Source: Takakia lepidozioides
Lineage: Eukaryota > Streptophyta > Takakiopsida > Takakiales > Takakiaceae
Reading direction: 5' to 3'
Length of the DNA: 60,000 bases
Assembly: GCA_030704615.1 (NCBI GenBank)
Contig: CM060733.1
Location: 71,860,001-71,920,000 of the forward strand
Below the pieces are notes generated by a model that ran no database searches, was not told where the DNA came from, and was given only the letters and a program-made list of their open reading frames with translations. Positions 29,596 through 41,886 of this stretch are shown here, piece by piece. The position numbers and the translations under genes are program-made. Each line of letters starts with the position of its first letter. Within the stretch, counting starts at the first letter, position 1.

Positions 29596-32500
29596 AGTGA
29601 CGACGAGCGCGACACGCTGGTGGTATCATCGACAGCTCCAACTGCTCGAGCAGTCACTCCAAAAGCCGCTACTCATCAATCGCAATCGGAGAGTCGTTGG
29701 CAGTAGACGTCAGAGCTGGTGCTTCGCATGTTTGGATCGCCCAACTTGGGGCGGGAGGGCAAACTAAATCTTTCTCCTTTTGTTGGTGGATGGGAGGACC
29801 TGCAGCGAGAGTACGACAGAATAGGCATTCAGGAGGTTGGTGCAAGCGGCATGGCAGGTGAAGGGCGTCGGATGAGGATAGCAGATCCGGCAATGGAGGA
29901 AACTGATGCACATGCAGTAGGGCCCGCCCACGCAAAAAAGAAGAAGAAAGCCAAGCACATGCAATCCCCGGCGAGAGAGCCGTCACAGGCTGCGGAGGGG
30001 GGAGTGAGCAGGGCGCGCGAGGGTGTCAGTTCGCCTCAATCAAAGGTGGTCGTCTTGGAGGCCTCCCCTGCTGCTACCCCTAGTAAGAAACAGAAGGCCC
30101 GTGAGAGGGCAAAAGAGAGGGCAAAGGAACAGGCTAGACAGAAGGCTAGCGAGGAGGCAAGAGAAAAGGCCACTGAAGAGGCCAGGGGTGTCAAAATGAC
30201 AAATGCCCATGTAAACGAGGGACGCACAGAGACGGTGGATCCCTCCAAGACACCAGAAATGGGCAGTAACACACCGGCTGCATCCTTACCGATTACACCA
30301 TCGCGGGTGGGAGCAGCCCCCGCAATTACACATACGGTGGAGAGTGGAGGAGGGGAAAGAACACAAAGAGCACGGATTGTGGGAGTTCGAGGTGAAGCCA
30401 GGGAGAGGGCAGTAGAGACGGGGAGAGTGCTCGAGGTGCTTCCGCCGGTGGTTGACCATGTTGAGGACGACGAGAGGGAGCTTTCTGACCAGGATGACAT
30501 CCTCCCGGACATCCCCAGACCCCAAACCCGGAGCATACAGGCTGGATTTGGCGGTCCTGGTGGGCTGCCGGAGAACCCCCCTGCAACAGACGTCATGTCG
30601 GAGGCGGATATGAAGTTGGCCGCTGCGAAGATGTTGGAGGCAACCCACAGTAACATTGGCAGGGTCCTGGGGGGCATGGTGTACTCGGCCAAGCTTCGGA
30701 TTCCCCTTTGCCGCTTGGTATCATTGCAGGTGGTGAGACCTGCCCTCCCAGGCGATATCAACAAGCTGAAATTCTCTTTCCGGGAGGGATATCGAATGGG
30801 GTCTGCTGTGTTTTACGTTTCCATTGAGAACGACCACGGAGCTTCTCGTGCCCACACTTCCGATGAGGTGGACAAATGGGATCCCCATTGGCAAAGGCGA
30901 AATGAGGAGTTCGAGAGATTGATTGCTACTGATCCTCTTTTCCAGCACTTGTCCGGAAAGATATTTTACGTGTGGGATGGCAATCATTGCCTCCTGGCAT
31001 GGATGGAGTACATAGCCCAAGCCCACCCCAACGACCTGGATTGGCATTTCACCATGGAGTGTGTTGTGCTGAAGGTTGCGGGGCCCAAAGATCGCAGTCT
31101 TCTCAAAGTTGCAATGGCAGACATCAACTCGTAAGTTACAATGTCTGTTGCTTTGGAACTTTGAATTTGAAACAGTCATTTCATTGCCAATCGTCATATT
31201 TGTTGCAAATTCTCATTTCAGTATTGTTTAATGGACATGTGGCATTGCAGGGTGACTGAGAATGCCTTCATTGCCACCAACTTGTCCCATATGCTCTTCC
31301 GAGTGAAGGATGTCGGGAAGCAGGGGGTGCAAGAGTTTGCCAATTCGCTCAGTGCCAACCTCCTTCGCAAGTCGAATGCAAAGGCAGACAAAACCTGGTA
31401 TAGGCTGAGCATGGATGCCATGGTGGACTATATATTTCGGGTAAAGCTCCTGACTATTTTGTTCAGCTAATCTTACTCTCTTCCCCCAATAGAAGAAAAA
31501 GTTTTGACTAGGATTTCTAATCTTATGTGCACATTCTTGACATACGAAAATTCAGCAGGATTTGGCACATGCGCGGAGGTTCTACATGGAGTTAGAGGAG
31601 AAGAAACTAACCCTCCCAGCACTGGAATCGTATCTCAAAGCTGCGGAGGTGAAGGCCCGCATCAAGTACAAGTCGCGGATGGTAAAGTACGTGGCCATAG
31701 CTGATCTTGCCCTTGGTGCCGACTTTCTGGTGGAAGTGGGGAAGCACTACTCCCGCGCTCTGAAGCCCATGATGACATTGGAGAAGCTGCATCGTCTAGT
31801 CACATCCTGTGTGGATGCAACAGAAAAGGTTATACATTCTTAACCAAATTATTGTGGCAACAATTCGTTTTTGTGGTGTTTGGCGCTTACTAATATGCTG
31901 GGTGGTTGGACAGACCCGGTGGCTCCAAATCTGGAATGGTCCCAAAGTACAAGGGACATGTGGAGCTTTCCCAAACCCAACAAACTGTCTGACCCCACAT
32001 TCGACATGTGGATGAACCGCATGACATGGTGGTTTCAGGTACTTTCCCACGCTTCATTTGCACGCTTGTACCGGGTGGATTTACTGTATTTTTTGAGGAA
32101 AGCGGTCTGATGGAGAATTTCCACAGGTGACGACGAATGCGCAAGAGCAGCTTGACACACAAGCACATCAGTTCAAGCTGGAGATTTCTGGTGAAGCAGA
32201 AAGCCTACGCGACTATGTGACGAGGTACTTTATGCTCTACAAAACCGACCTATTCTTTCGAGAGATACCCCATGCCCGGCGGAGCCACGAGCTCACCGAC
32301 CAGCCGAACGCGGACAAAGTGGCAATGCGCCTTCTGTACAGGTACATATGCGATGCCTTTCTTTTTAGTCCCTACATTTCCAAGATGTAAGAGGCCTTAT
32401 GTGGCGCATGAAAATTATTTGTGAAGAAGTCCTTGGAAAAATGGCTTCCTTGGAATTTCCTGATTCGGGCCGTGGGGGATGGCTGGAAATTTGGCGCCAT

Positions 32501-35291
32501 TTTTCCAGTTCCGGGCCCATTCAGTTCTGGGACTTGGCCATTTTCAGCCCCAACCTGGGAAAATGGCGCCGAATTTCCAGTTCAGGGCCCCGAAAATGGC
32601 TAAGGCCCTGGGGTGGCTGGCACCGAGACTGGAAATTCGGCGCCATTTTTCCAGTTCTGGGCCCAGTCAGTTCTGGGACTTAAGACATTTTCAGCCCCAA
32701 CCTGGGAAAATGGCGCCGAAATTTCCAGTTCAGGGCCCCGAAAATGGCTAAGTCCCGGGGGTGGCTGGCACCGAAACTGGAAATTCGGCGCCATTTTTCT
32801 AGTTCCGGCCCCAGTCAGTTCTGGGACTTAGCCATTTTCGGCCCCAACCTGGAAAAATGGCGCCGAATTTCCAGTTCAGGGCCCCGAAAATGGCTAAGTC
32901 CCTGGGGTGGCTGGCATTGAAACTGGAAATTCGGCGCCATTTTTCCAGTTCCGGGCCCAGTTTCAGTTTCATTTTTCCAATTTCATTCCCTGAAATTTAC
33001 CTCGTTCCCATGACTTCATTTGTATGTGTTTCTTGAATGCAGGTACTACAAGTTCTCCCTTTTGGAGAAAGGTCATTTGTCCTTCGAGCCGCCATTCTTC
33101 CTCGCATGGATGAACTCTGTAGCTGACTCTATGTACACTGATGTTATCGTGAAGGAGTGGCATCTGGAACATTTGCGCGACTGCCCTTGGTATGTGGACC
33201 TTCCGCCCGGCTCGCTCGACTCATCCGAGTTTCAATTGAAGCTGGATGCGGAGGCCCGACGAAACCGGGCTCCGCTGCCTCCGTTGGGTCCAAAGGAGGC
33301 GAAAGCGCTTGCCAAGTCCAGGAAAACGGCAGAGCTTGCTCAGGCAGGTATTCAGGAGAAATTGAATGAGAAGAATAAAGGACAAAAGAAAAGGACACGG
33401 AAACAGGGGAGTACAGTAACCCCCAAAAAACAGAAAACCACCGGGGCACCAGAGGAGGCGCAGGAGGGGCCCCAAGGGAGTGACTCCGACAATGACTTTG
33501 TGCAAGGTCCTGCGATTGCTGCTGCTGCTACCAAGTCACCGGTCGTCCGGGTTCCCAAGTCAGTTCGGACTGGGACTGGTTCTGCCAAGAAGTTGGCATT
33601 TGAGGATGAGCCTACATGGCAGTATTCGGCGGTGACGTTTCCACAGAGGCCAAAGCTAGAACCCCCAACTATCATCCAATGTGTCAATGAGAGCTTCCTT
33701 GACGCTCTGGCTGCCAGGGCAAAGAAGGTGGCACACAGCAAGTCTCTGGAGGAGCTGAAGGGGAAAGCCAAGAAGAGGGCTGCCGGTACAGAGCCTAAAG
33801 ACACCCCTGGTTTGGAAGCCATGATGGAATTCTTCACGGCTGTGAGCACGGATTGCAAGAGCACTCGGGGGGGGGGGGTGTTGAGGTGGGGAGAGCCTGC
33901 GATATGATTCTCCTCGATATTCCAGACGGGGAGCTGCTGGAGGGCCTGGATGGTGTGCCCACCTGGAATAGGTTTACTTAGGACTATTGGAGAGCCGGGT
34001 TTGGGCTGGCGGGGATGCTCCTGGATGACGGTGGATGTATGGTGGTCCTTGCCACAAGAGGGAAGACCACAAAAAAATGTTGTGGCAAGATGGACACCGA
34101 AAAGTGTCACCCCGGTCCTCCTCAAAAAATGGTTCTGCATCAATACACAGGGGTTGCGAACAGAGGGCCAGAGTGTAAGTGATCAATCTATTGCATTCAC
34201 TTCATATCGTGGTGTATCTAAACTAGACCCTGGAGTTGATCCCTCTTTTGTTGGATGTGCAGACATTGGTGTTTGAGGCATATTGTTTTATGAAGAGAGG
34301 GTCTACGTTCAAATTCCGCAACGACGGTCGTCTTGTTGATGCCGCTGTGGACCCTGTTACCTGGGATGTCCTCTACAACTATGTGCCCCACTCCAGTATG
34401 TCGAAGGACACAAGGACAGGCAAACCGTGGCGGTACAGCCGGACCCGGAGCCCTGCTTTCATCCAAACCCTCATGGAGACGTGCTCGGATGTCCAAGGGC
34501 GGATTCTTGACCTCACATGCGGCACGGGTAAGCCTTCACGTGCACAGTTTGTCCCCTGGCCCGATTGCAATTGCATGCCGCATGCTACTAACCGCCCGCT
34601 TTGTCCCTCAGGTGCTTCAATGTGGGCAGGGACGTTGTCCGACAGGCATGTCTTCGCCTTCAAGCCAGATACTGCCCTCCACAACTCCAAACTTGCAGCG
34701 GCTGAACGTCTACCAAAAGAGGAAGAGGCATCCTTGGAGGATGAGGAAGAATCCGACAAGGAGCAGGGGGAGGTACAAGTTGGGATCGAGGCCGAGGAGC
34801 CCCCAGTTTACGAGTGAGTGGTCGCATTGTAAGTTGCCTCCTAATTTTGTGAGGCATCTCCCTTCGCTCTCATATTTCATTGGCCGACCCTTTCTGCTTC
34901 TGCTGGTATTGACATTCTTGAAGTGGATTTGTTCTTACTGCAGGATGCCAAGTACTGCAGGAGGGACGTCTATACCGCATTTCATGGGCAGGAGGAACAT
35001 GTTTTTTTTGCCACGGGGGATTTCATGCCGAGTCCAGAAAGGGATTACATACTTCCTACTTATGCTGCCCGGCTTGCTTCGGTGTCCATTAGGAGGTCTT
35101 CCGAACCTAGTCGTGTACAACAGATTTTAGACGAGGCAAGCCTCAAGAAAATGAAAATGAGGGAGGAGGCAGCAGCTATTAGAGCCCGTCAGGCTCGTAG
35201 ATTTGTCTTGGATTCTGCTGAGGAAAGTGTTGGAGAAGAGGCAGAAGATTCCCAGGAGGTGAGGTGGACAGTCCCCCAAGGAGAGGACTGA
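29596..35291 (+). pseudogene. ParB/sulfiredoxin-like plus beta-class methyltransferase-like gene, copy B
   Basis: Nine exons can be traced. Exon 2 runs 29,596-31,130 (basic region, then a ParB-like domain with FYVWDGNHCLLA at 30,967-30,999). Then 31,251-31,440; 31,559 to about 31,828; 31,914-32,038; 32,127-32,341; 33,043-34,174; 34,263-34,527; 34,612-34,813; and 34,961-35,291. Most borders are GT-AG with good donors. Exon 6 holds a KKxxKRxRK-type nuclear signal and then CDMILLDIPDG...GMLLDDGGCMVVLATRG, matching motif IV and the next strand of N4/N6 methyltransferases. Exons 7-8 encode RILDLTCGTGASMW...RHVFAF, matching motif I. Motif IV before motif I is the beta-class order. Damage: TAG at 29,704, a 12-G run at 33,867-33,878 shifting the frame, TAG at 33,976 and an early stop at 35,289. 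DIPD in place of DPPY suggests no catalysis. Confidence 0.7.
32430..32965. repeat. Satellite array I inside intron 5 of copy B
   Basis: About 3.5 units of the 146-147-bp repeat occur, with GGGTGGCTGG at 32,611, 32,759 and 32,904, each with AAATTCGGCGCCATTTTTCC and its mirror. It lies wholly between the donor at 32,342 and the acceptor before 33,043. Confidence 0.92.
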
Positions 35292-35640
35292 ATTTTTTAG
35301 AGGCATAGTGGATCTGATGCATCACAGAGCTCGGAGGATGGGGGGGATGAGGGGGATGAGGAGGAAGGTGGGGCAAGTTCCTCGGAGGGTGTAGGAGAGT
35401 AGTGCCCATTCCGGCTATGACAGTTATGACACACTTGTATAGATGTGGCTTGCCACAAAATTTGCAATAAAATGTGCATTTCATTGCTATGACGAGTCCA
35501 CTGGTGCCACATTCCAACTTCACATGACCCTATTTCCGTGCCTCCTAACCCTATTTCCGTGGACACACAATGGTCCGCTCATGCTTTTTTTTTCCCGCTC
35601 ATGCTCATGCCGCTCATGAAATAGCAGCCCCCTTTCCATG
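35292..35640 (+). other. 3' flank shared by copies B and C
   Basis: A diverged continuation of the acidic tail (EDEGDEEEGGASSSEGVGE-like) ends at the stop at 35,401. The shared 3' flank follows, with the repeated CCCTATTTCCGTG phrase, a T run and GCTCATG repeats. Similarity to copy C ends at AGCAGCCCCC near 35,632, the same base at which copy C meets the CACTA transposase gene. Confidence 0.6.
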
Positions 35641-35919
35641 GAGATACCAATGGTGGTACATTTTACATAGATGAGTGCACTTGCTATCATATAGAAATAG
35701 GTGTCCATCAAAGGCAGATCTCTGTCAACCGTGGCCTCAAATGGCATTGCTCAAGGTATGGCTTCAGCAATACTGACCTGCAAAAGTTCCACTTCCCATC
35801 CGATATCCCAACTGCAAACAGAACCATGTCATTTCTACATTTTTTTCTACATTCTATACAAATGTCATCCGGCCCATTGTTCTATGCCCCGAAGTATCAG
35901 ATGAGGTCCTCCCCAATGC

Positions 35920-36030
35920 CTTCACCATCACCATAACGCAGCTTGATCAGAGACACTTCAGGTCTTTTTAAGCTGGCCAGCAGCTCCTTGAGCTCCTCAT
36001 GATAAGCGTCCTCTGTTGTACAGTTTACAA
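35920..36030 (-). pseudogene. Exon-like fragment of unknown host gene
   Basis: The minus strand reads TTEDAYHEELKELLASLKRP then EVSLIKLRYGDGEGIGEDLI without a stop. The composition is protein-like and contains no repeat, but I cannot place the family. Confidence 0.35.
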
Positions 36031-36269
36031 CATGTCTGTCTGTGACCAACAGAAGGTCACTTAATCAGGAGATCATTTAATCACACTAGGATGGCAGAAC
36101 CTGACCAAACCATTCTCACTACTAGCAGCCTACACCATTTCAAGAGTACAATTCAACCCTGCAAGTACAAAACAAAGTGAGGTAATGCCATACAGTTTTT
36201 GGTTTGCAATCAGAAAAATCCAGCATAAGAAGTTTTCCCAATCCATACCCCGTATTCAGAAGCATATAT

Positions 36270-36490
36270 TCAGAAGCTCTGGCTGGTTCCAATTGTCCTC
36301 AGCATCTCAACAACCTCACGCATTGAAAGCCTGTCAGAAGGCAGCTCTTCGGTGAAAAGGACAGCCACTTTCAGCACATGCAACATAGTCTTCTGCACAT
36401 TTGTGGCTACTTGGAGGAGCTTGGGGTCCAGAGAGTAGAGAGTAACCAGATCAGCTTCGTCAAAGCCTGGAATCAAAGCCTTAGTCTCCA
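36270..36490 (-). pseudogene. Receptor-like kinase fragment, C-terminal kinase lobe
   Basis: The frame reads GFDEADLVTLYSLDPKLL, then VLKVAVLFTEELPSDRLSMREVVEMLRTI, and stops soon after. This is the subdomain XI end of plant receptor-like kinases (usual form ALLCTxxxPxxRPxMxEVVxML). The catalytic lobes are absent, so it is a fragment. Confidence 0.65.
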
Positions 36491-36499
36491 GTAATTAAT

Positions 36500-37250
36500 T
36501 GGCCAAGAAAGTGTTGTATGAGTTTAGTTCAGTGCTTTCAGAGTATTGGATACGGCTTTTCCAAAGCTCTGAAACAGAATTCATCAACCATAAAGCACAA
36601 TCCACCCTACAAAGGCATGGCCTACTATATTCAAATCAGATACCAGTGAATTAAAAGGAACCCGGAGGTAGCCTGAGGTCAGAACAGACCTGCAGCTTTG
36701 CAAGCTCCAGGCAGTAATCACTAGGTAGTATGTCGGGTCGTGTACTGAGTGCCTGGCTAAGCTACACCACCCGCACCAGAGGGACAACAACAAACACAGT
36801 TCTTAATGTAGGATGTAACATTACAGGAAACACAATTGATAACCACAACTACAAAAATAAACATATACCAGCCAGATATTCTCAAGATAAAAGAAACCTA
36901 CTTTAATATAAAAGGGCCCGAGACGATCAGACTGCGCTGCACCTGCAACCACTCAGCCCCCCATCCACCACACTTGAAAACCAGCTATTGATGAACAATG
37001 ACTAAAAAATGGCCCATCGCATGATGACAAACCTCTGCACTGGCTATTGGACCTAACAGTTCACTTGTTGATTGGCCTAATGTAGCATGATAAAGACTGA
37101 ACTGCACAACCAGATAAAGGAACTCATTCAGAAAACTTACCCCCAAGCCCAAACCTCAGTAAGTAAACCCAGTTCTTGGGCATTCAAGTTCCATGACTCT
37201 ACAGCAACACTTCTGTGTTTTTGGTGAAAATGTGAGAGTTTTCAAGACTC
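36500..37250. other. Unassigned spacer
   Basis: Non-coding by eye. It includes the first copy (about 37,160-37,250) of a roughly 100-bp duplicated segment also present at 37,765-37,860. Confidence 0.4.
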
Positions 37251-37269
37251 ACTTGGGCAGCAACAACGT

Positions 37270-37315
37270 TCAAATTGGCTGCAAACTTCAAGGTTGGATA
37301 ACCACTCACTCCATA
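37270..37315 (-). pseudogene. Protein disulfide isomerase exon fragment
   Basis: After an acceptor tttttcag the minus strand encodes YGVSGYPTLKFAA, the conserved thioredoxin-fold phrase of plant PDI proteins (usual form KYGVSGYPTLKFFP). The CGHC active site is not nearby. The splice acceptor shows the fragment came from genomic DNA and not from mRNA. Confidence 0.5.
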
Positions 37316-37533
37316 TCTGAAAAATGCATTTACTGACAATTAAATCAGGTGCTACAAGTTGATTTAAAATTGAAAGAAGGGAAAGCCACCATCACACCAG
37401 GCTTTGGCACTAGAATGACAACTGCCCACAGTATGCCTCATTGGGCCCTTAACTACAGCAGCAGGAAGAGCTGACATCACTTCATACCCACATTTAACTA
37501 GTATATGTGCAAGCACAAGGTTGCTTTGCAAAG

Positions 37534-37608
37534 ATCACCTCGGTGACAGTCTCCTTCAGCTGGGCATTGGTGTTCTTCAAGTCAGCTGCGGCTTTATCCA
37601 CCTCATTC
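37534..37608 (-). pseudogene. SYP7-type syntaxin (Qc-SNARE) fragment
   Basis: The minus strand encodes NEVDKAAADLKNTNAQLKET followed by VTEV. This resembles the end of the SNARE helix of plant SYP71-73 (VDxATSDLKNTNVRLKDTV). The membrane anchor that should follow is absent. Confidence 0.5.
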
Positions 37609-37899
37609 CCATATCACAATATCACTATCCAGTTAGTAAGTTAGTAATTGCATATTCTTCGCAAGCATACTCGAAGAAAGCACCATCAAGTCCGCAGTCC
37701 ACAGTTGCTGGCCCTATGAAGGGCATGTCCCTGGTTACAAAAGTCCATCCCTGTGATGAGTTCTTGGGCATTCAAGTTCCATGACTCTGCAGCATATTCT
37801 GTGTACACTATTAGTGAAAATGTGAGAGTTTTCAAGACTCACTTGGGCAGCAACAACGTTCAACCTTGCATCAGGTGTCCAGAACTGGAAAGTGGGAAG

Positions 37900-39880
37900 A
37901 CAAATCGCGCAACCTTTAATACTCCTCACGCCGGAGAGCTTAAATCATTGCTGTAGGGAAGTTGTGGGAAATTCCAAATAATTTGGAGGTCTGGTTGACG
38001 TTACCTGATTGTCATTCAGTCTCTCGGCATCGTAGACCCTAACAATGATTCACAAGTAGGTTAGTTAATCCCAACTTGCATAGTCTCCATTTAGGTGTTG
38101 ATTAGTGTGCAGGTCCACACTTGTGAGATCACTTTGACAGCCGAAACAAATCAACACGTATCAGCTAAGATCTTCTAAGATAAGCGACCTCGGGGCGACG
38201 CCCCTCTCTTCCTAGGATCAGACAAAAACATTAAACTGATAGAAAAAAACTCAATCTTAATGGACCTTCATTCATCTATGATTTGGGGAAGAAAAACGAC
38301 TGTAGATCTCCCAAGAGCTCGTTGCTGGAAACCATTCAGTCCCCCAAATGGATATAAAGGTCACAGGTCTCCTCTGTCTTTGAACTGTGTTGGGTGGACC
38401 TGCACGGCTAGCGCCAGATGCCCAGATTAACACCTTCATTGTGAATGGAAGCGGAGGCTGACACAGCTTCCATCACCGCGTCACACTGTGCACATGTGCA
38501 GGATCGTTCAACAGACCATGCAAATTGCCACTTGGCCGAACAAAGTCAGTCAGGTGCGCAGTTTCGATCCTTGTATCAAAATGAGCACGCTGCTGCTCTT
38601 TTTAGCCGTTTTCTTCAATTACACTTATTGCGACACAAACAATCAGCACACAACTTGTGATCGCACTTGGTAACAATGGCTGGTTACGGTGAGCACTACC
38701 CTACTTGGCTGACTGAAACGGGGGAGAAGAGGAGCGTCAGTGACAAGGGCACCTGCTGGAGGGGGAGGTTGCTCGCCATTCCACCTGACACCAAGCATAT
38801 CATTTCAGCCTGCAAACAACATCCAGCACAGACACCAGAAGTCCAATCGGACTAGGCTGTACACTAACATTAAGATTTCAAGCCTCAATAAGTAGCTATC
38901 TGATTCACAGCTTACCTTCTACCCGGCCGGCGCTGCCACTGCTGTTGCTGTCCTCCGAGCCAATGCCCCCGACCCCATGCTTGCGACCCTATGCCACCAC
39001 ACTACCTCCTTGCAGCTGCTCCCCACGCTACCCTACCACATGTTGGAATCAAAGCCTGCTACTGAATTGCATGGGGGGTGCACTCCAGCCAGTATGTACC
39101 AGCCACGTGCGTGCACAGGAGGGGGTATTTTAAACCCCCCCATGTACAACATTATACATACATAGGAGGGTTTAAAACACCTTAAATATAATATTACAGG
39201 AGGGGGTTGTTAAGTTTTAAGGGGTAGTCTAGTGGTAAGGACGTCACTAGGGCTTCGCGTTGCTCCGCACTACTAGCGACGAATTCTGAGAACTATGTTC
39301 AATTTTTCACAAAAAAGGGGTGGGTCATCCCCACGGTGTTACATGCAGAGATCCTGTGTTTTGTTTTTTTCTGGAAGAAAAATGGCGGATCTGCATTTCA
39401 ACATTCAATTTTCACAAGCCACATCAAATCAATAACAACATACCCAAATACCCTTACATTCACTGTATGAACTTTCAAGCATCCACCGTGGGATTGGATC
39501 TTGGTGGGTTAACGCTAGCTTTTGACAATATTCATGCAAGTTCATCAAGGACTCCATCCAAAGCCACACCAGGAGAAACAAACAAACATGTCCAAGTTTA
39601 AGATGCTGAACAAACTTGTGCACAGGGTTGCCCCTCTCATCAAGCTCATTAAAATTTGTATTCACTTCCATCTTCAAGCTTTGGAGAAGCTCCACCACCC
39701 AAACCCAGAATTAGGACAGCACCAGAATCAGTAAAAAATCACCCCTTCAGTCAAGTGCAATTGTGGGCTGACTTCCCACCTATGCCGGGTAGACCCTACT
39801 ATCAGGAAATGGTGGATGGTCTGAATAGCTACACAGATCAATGAATGAAGCAAGACACTAGCATCTTTCCAAGAAAACAT
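37900..39880. other. Unassigned region downstream of the PPR pseudogene
   Basis: Only short frames without recognisable motifs. A possible 33-bp exon (minus, about 38,006-38,038, RVYDAERLNDNQ before GTAACG) is too short to place. A tRNA-like A-box (TAGTCTAGTGG) at 39,225 lacks a B-box. Confidence 0.4.
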
Positions 39881-39887
39881 CCTTTTA

Positions 39888-41886
39888 TCAGTAATCACCA
39901 CAAGAACAAATCCCATCTTCAAAGTGGTGGAAAGTAGTTAGCGTCCCATACAACAATTGCTCGGCCAACAATCTTTGAGATGAATTTGGTGGAGGTGTGG
40001 CAGTCTCCACACACTCGAAGATTCTTGATGAGTCGTGTTGATCAGCCCAAAACCAATGGCCAACTTCTCACTGTGGTGGCAAACAGAAAATTTCTTTCCT
40101 CCACATCATGCAGTAAAAAACGTGTGTCAGGCACATACCCCGCCTCCATCTTCTCCCCAGACAATCTTCTCAACTCAGCATGGATTTCCTTAATTCTGGG
40201 ATGCAACTTGTCATCTGGCTCCTTTCTATCCCCTCTGACCTTCATCATTCTTCTCACCTTTGCAGTATCATCCCACCTGCCAGCTGCAGCATAGATATTT
40301 GATATAGCACCACATAAGTCGCGGCATCCTGTTCATCCCACTTGAGGATAGATGTTACCACACATTCAGCCATCTCCACATTGCCATGGATTCTGCAGGC
40401 ACCAAGCACGGCCTTCAACACCACAACATCTGGATTGATTGGCATTTTATTAATCAGGTCCACTGCCTCGTCCAGTTGTCCCGCACGTCGAGAAGGTCCA
40501 CCATGCAACCAAAGTGCTTTACTGTTAGATTGAATTGATACCATGATCTTGAATCAGGAATTGAAGTAGCGTCTACCTTCATTCAGAAGGCCATTGTGGA
40601 TGCATGCAGAGAGAACACATACTGCTTCAAGCCGTTCTTTTGCATTCCTTCAAATAGTTGCAGGACCTCCCTATGACAACCATGTTGTGCATATCCTGCG
40701 ATCATTGCATTCCATGACATCACATCTCATTCAGCCATATTGTCGAACACTCTTTTTGCATCCTCCATGCACCCACATTTGGCATAGATGTCCACCAGGG
40801 CAAAGTTCAGGATCACATCTGGTACAATTCCAGCTCTGACGATGTTGCCATGCACCTCTTCGCCCTTTTCCAGGGCTGCCAGGCTTGCACACGCACTGCA
40901 AACGCACACAAACGTGATGTGGTCGGGCTTCACCCCGTCGTACATCATTTGCTCATAGGTCTCCAAAGCCTCTATCCCACGTCCCTGCTGTGCATACCCT
41001 GCAAGCACCGCACTCCACGACACCACACCTCGTTCAGCCATAGTGTCGAACACTCCCATTGCATCCTAGATGCACCCACATTTTGCAAACATGTCCACCA
41101 AGGTATTGTTTAGAATGACAGCTGGTACAATTCCAGCTCTGAAGATGTCGCCATGGACCTCTTCCCCTTTTCGAGAGCTGCCAGGGTAGTGTTTAGAATT
41201 TTGGTACAATTCCAGCTTTGACGATATCCCCATGCACCTCTTTGCCCTTCTCTAGGGCTGCCAGGCTTGCACGACGCCACATCTTGTTCAGTCATAGTGT
41301 TGAACACTCCCATTGCGTCCTAGATGCACCCACATTTTGCAAACATGTCCACCAGGGTATTGTTCAAAATGAAATCTGGTACAATTCCAGCTCTGAAGAT
41401 GTCACCATGGACCTCTTTGCCCCTTTCCAGAGCTGCTAGGCTTGCACACGCATTGCAAACGCACCCAAACGTGACGTGGTTGGGCTTCACCCCTTCTCCC
41501 ATCATTTGTTCATAAGTCTCCAAAGCCTCCATAGCACGTTTTTGTTGTGCATACCCTGCAAGCATCACGTCCAATGGCACCACATCTTGTTCAGCCATAG
41601 TGTTGAAAACTGCCTTCGCATCCTTAATGCACCCACATTTGGCATACATGTCCACCAGAGCAGTTTGCAGAATGACATCTGGTACAATTCCAGCTTTGAC
41701 GATGTCACCATGGACCTTTTTCCCCTTTTCCAGAGCTCCCCGGCTTGCACACGCATTGTAAACACAAACAAATGTGATGTGGTTGGGCTTCACCCTTTCG
41801 CGCAACATTTGCTCATAGGTCTCCAAAGCATTCCTACCACACCCGTGCTTGGTAAATCCTGCCAACATTATGTTCCACATGATCAA
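39888..41886 (-). pseudogene. PPR-DYW RNA-editing factor pseudogene, downstream copy
   Basis: PLS-type PPR repeats (KEVHGDIVRAGIVPD, VDMYAKCGCMEDAKRVFD, VVSWSAVLAGYAQQG) lead into an E region (40,254-40,544, INPDVVVLKAVLGACRIHG). A DYW deaminase-like domain follows: [63 protein letters not shown] and CSCGDY. The zinc-binding HxE and CxxC motifs are recognisable but in different frames. The final Trp codon of DYW is TGA at 39,888. Several stops interrupt the repeats (for example CTAG at about 41,068). Such proteins direct C-to-U editing in organelles; this copy cannot. Confidence 0.85.

Larger units (their letters stand above)
37160..37862. repeat. Duplicated 100-bp segment in the gene-fragment region
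   Basis: The phrases TTCTTGGGCATTCAAGTTCC and TGAAAATGTGAGAGTTTTCA, with TCACTTGGGCAGCAACAACG, occur at about 37,172-37,271 and again at 37,763-37,862. The second copy is followed by different sequence. Confidence 0.8.

Noticed and set aside
9871-33978. Reassigned UAG codon, because several good frames contain TAG
   Set aside because: TGA stops are present as well, and the TAGs lie in pseudogenes or at a specific read-through context. Land plants use the standard code.
39221-39300. tRNA-derived SINE
   Set aside because: TAGTCTAGTGG matches a pol III A-box but no B-box or tail with direct repeats was found downstream.
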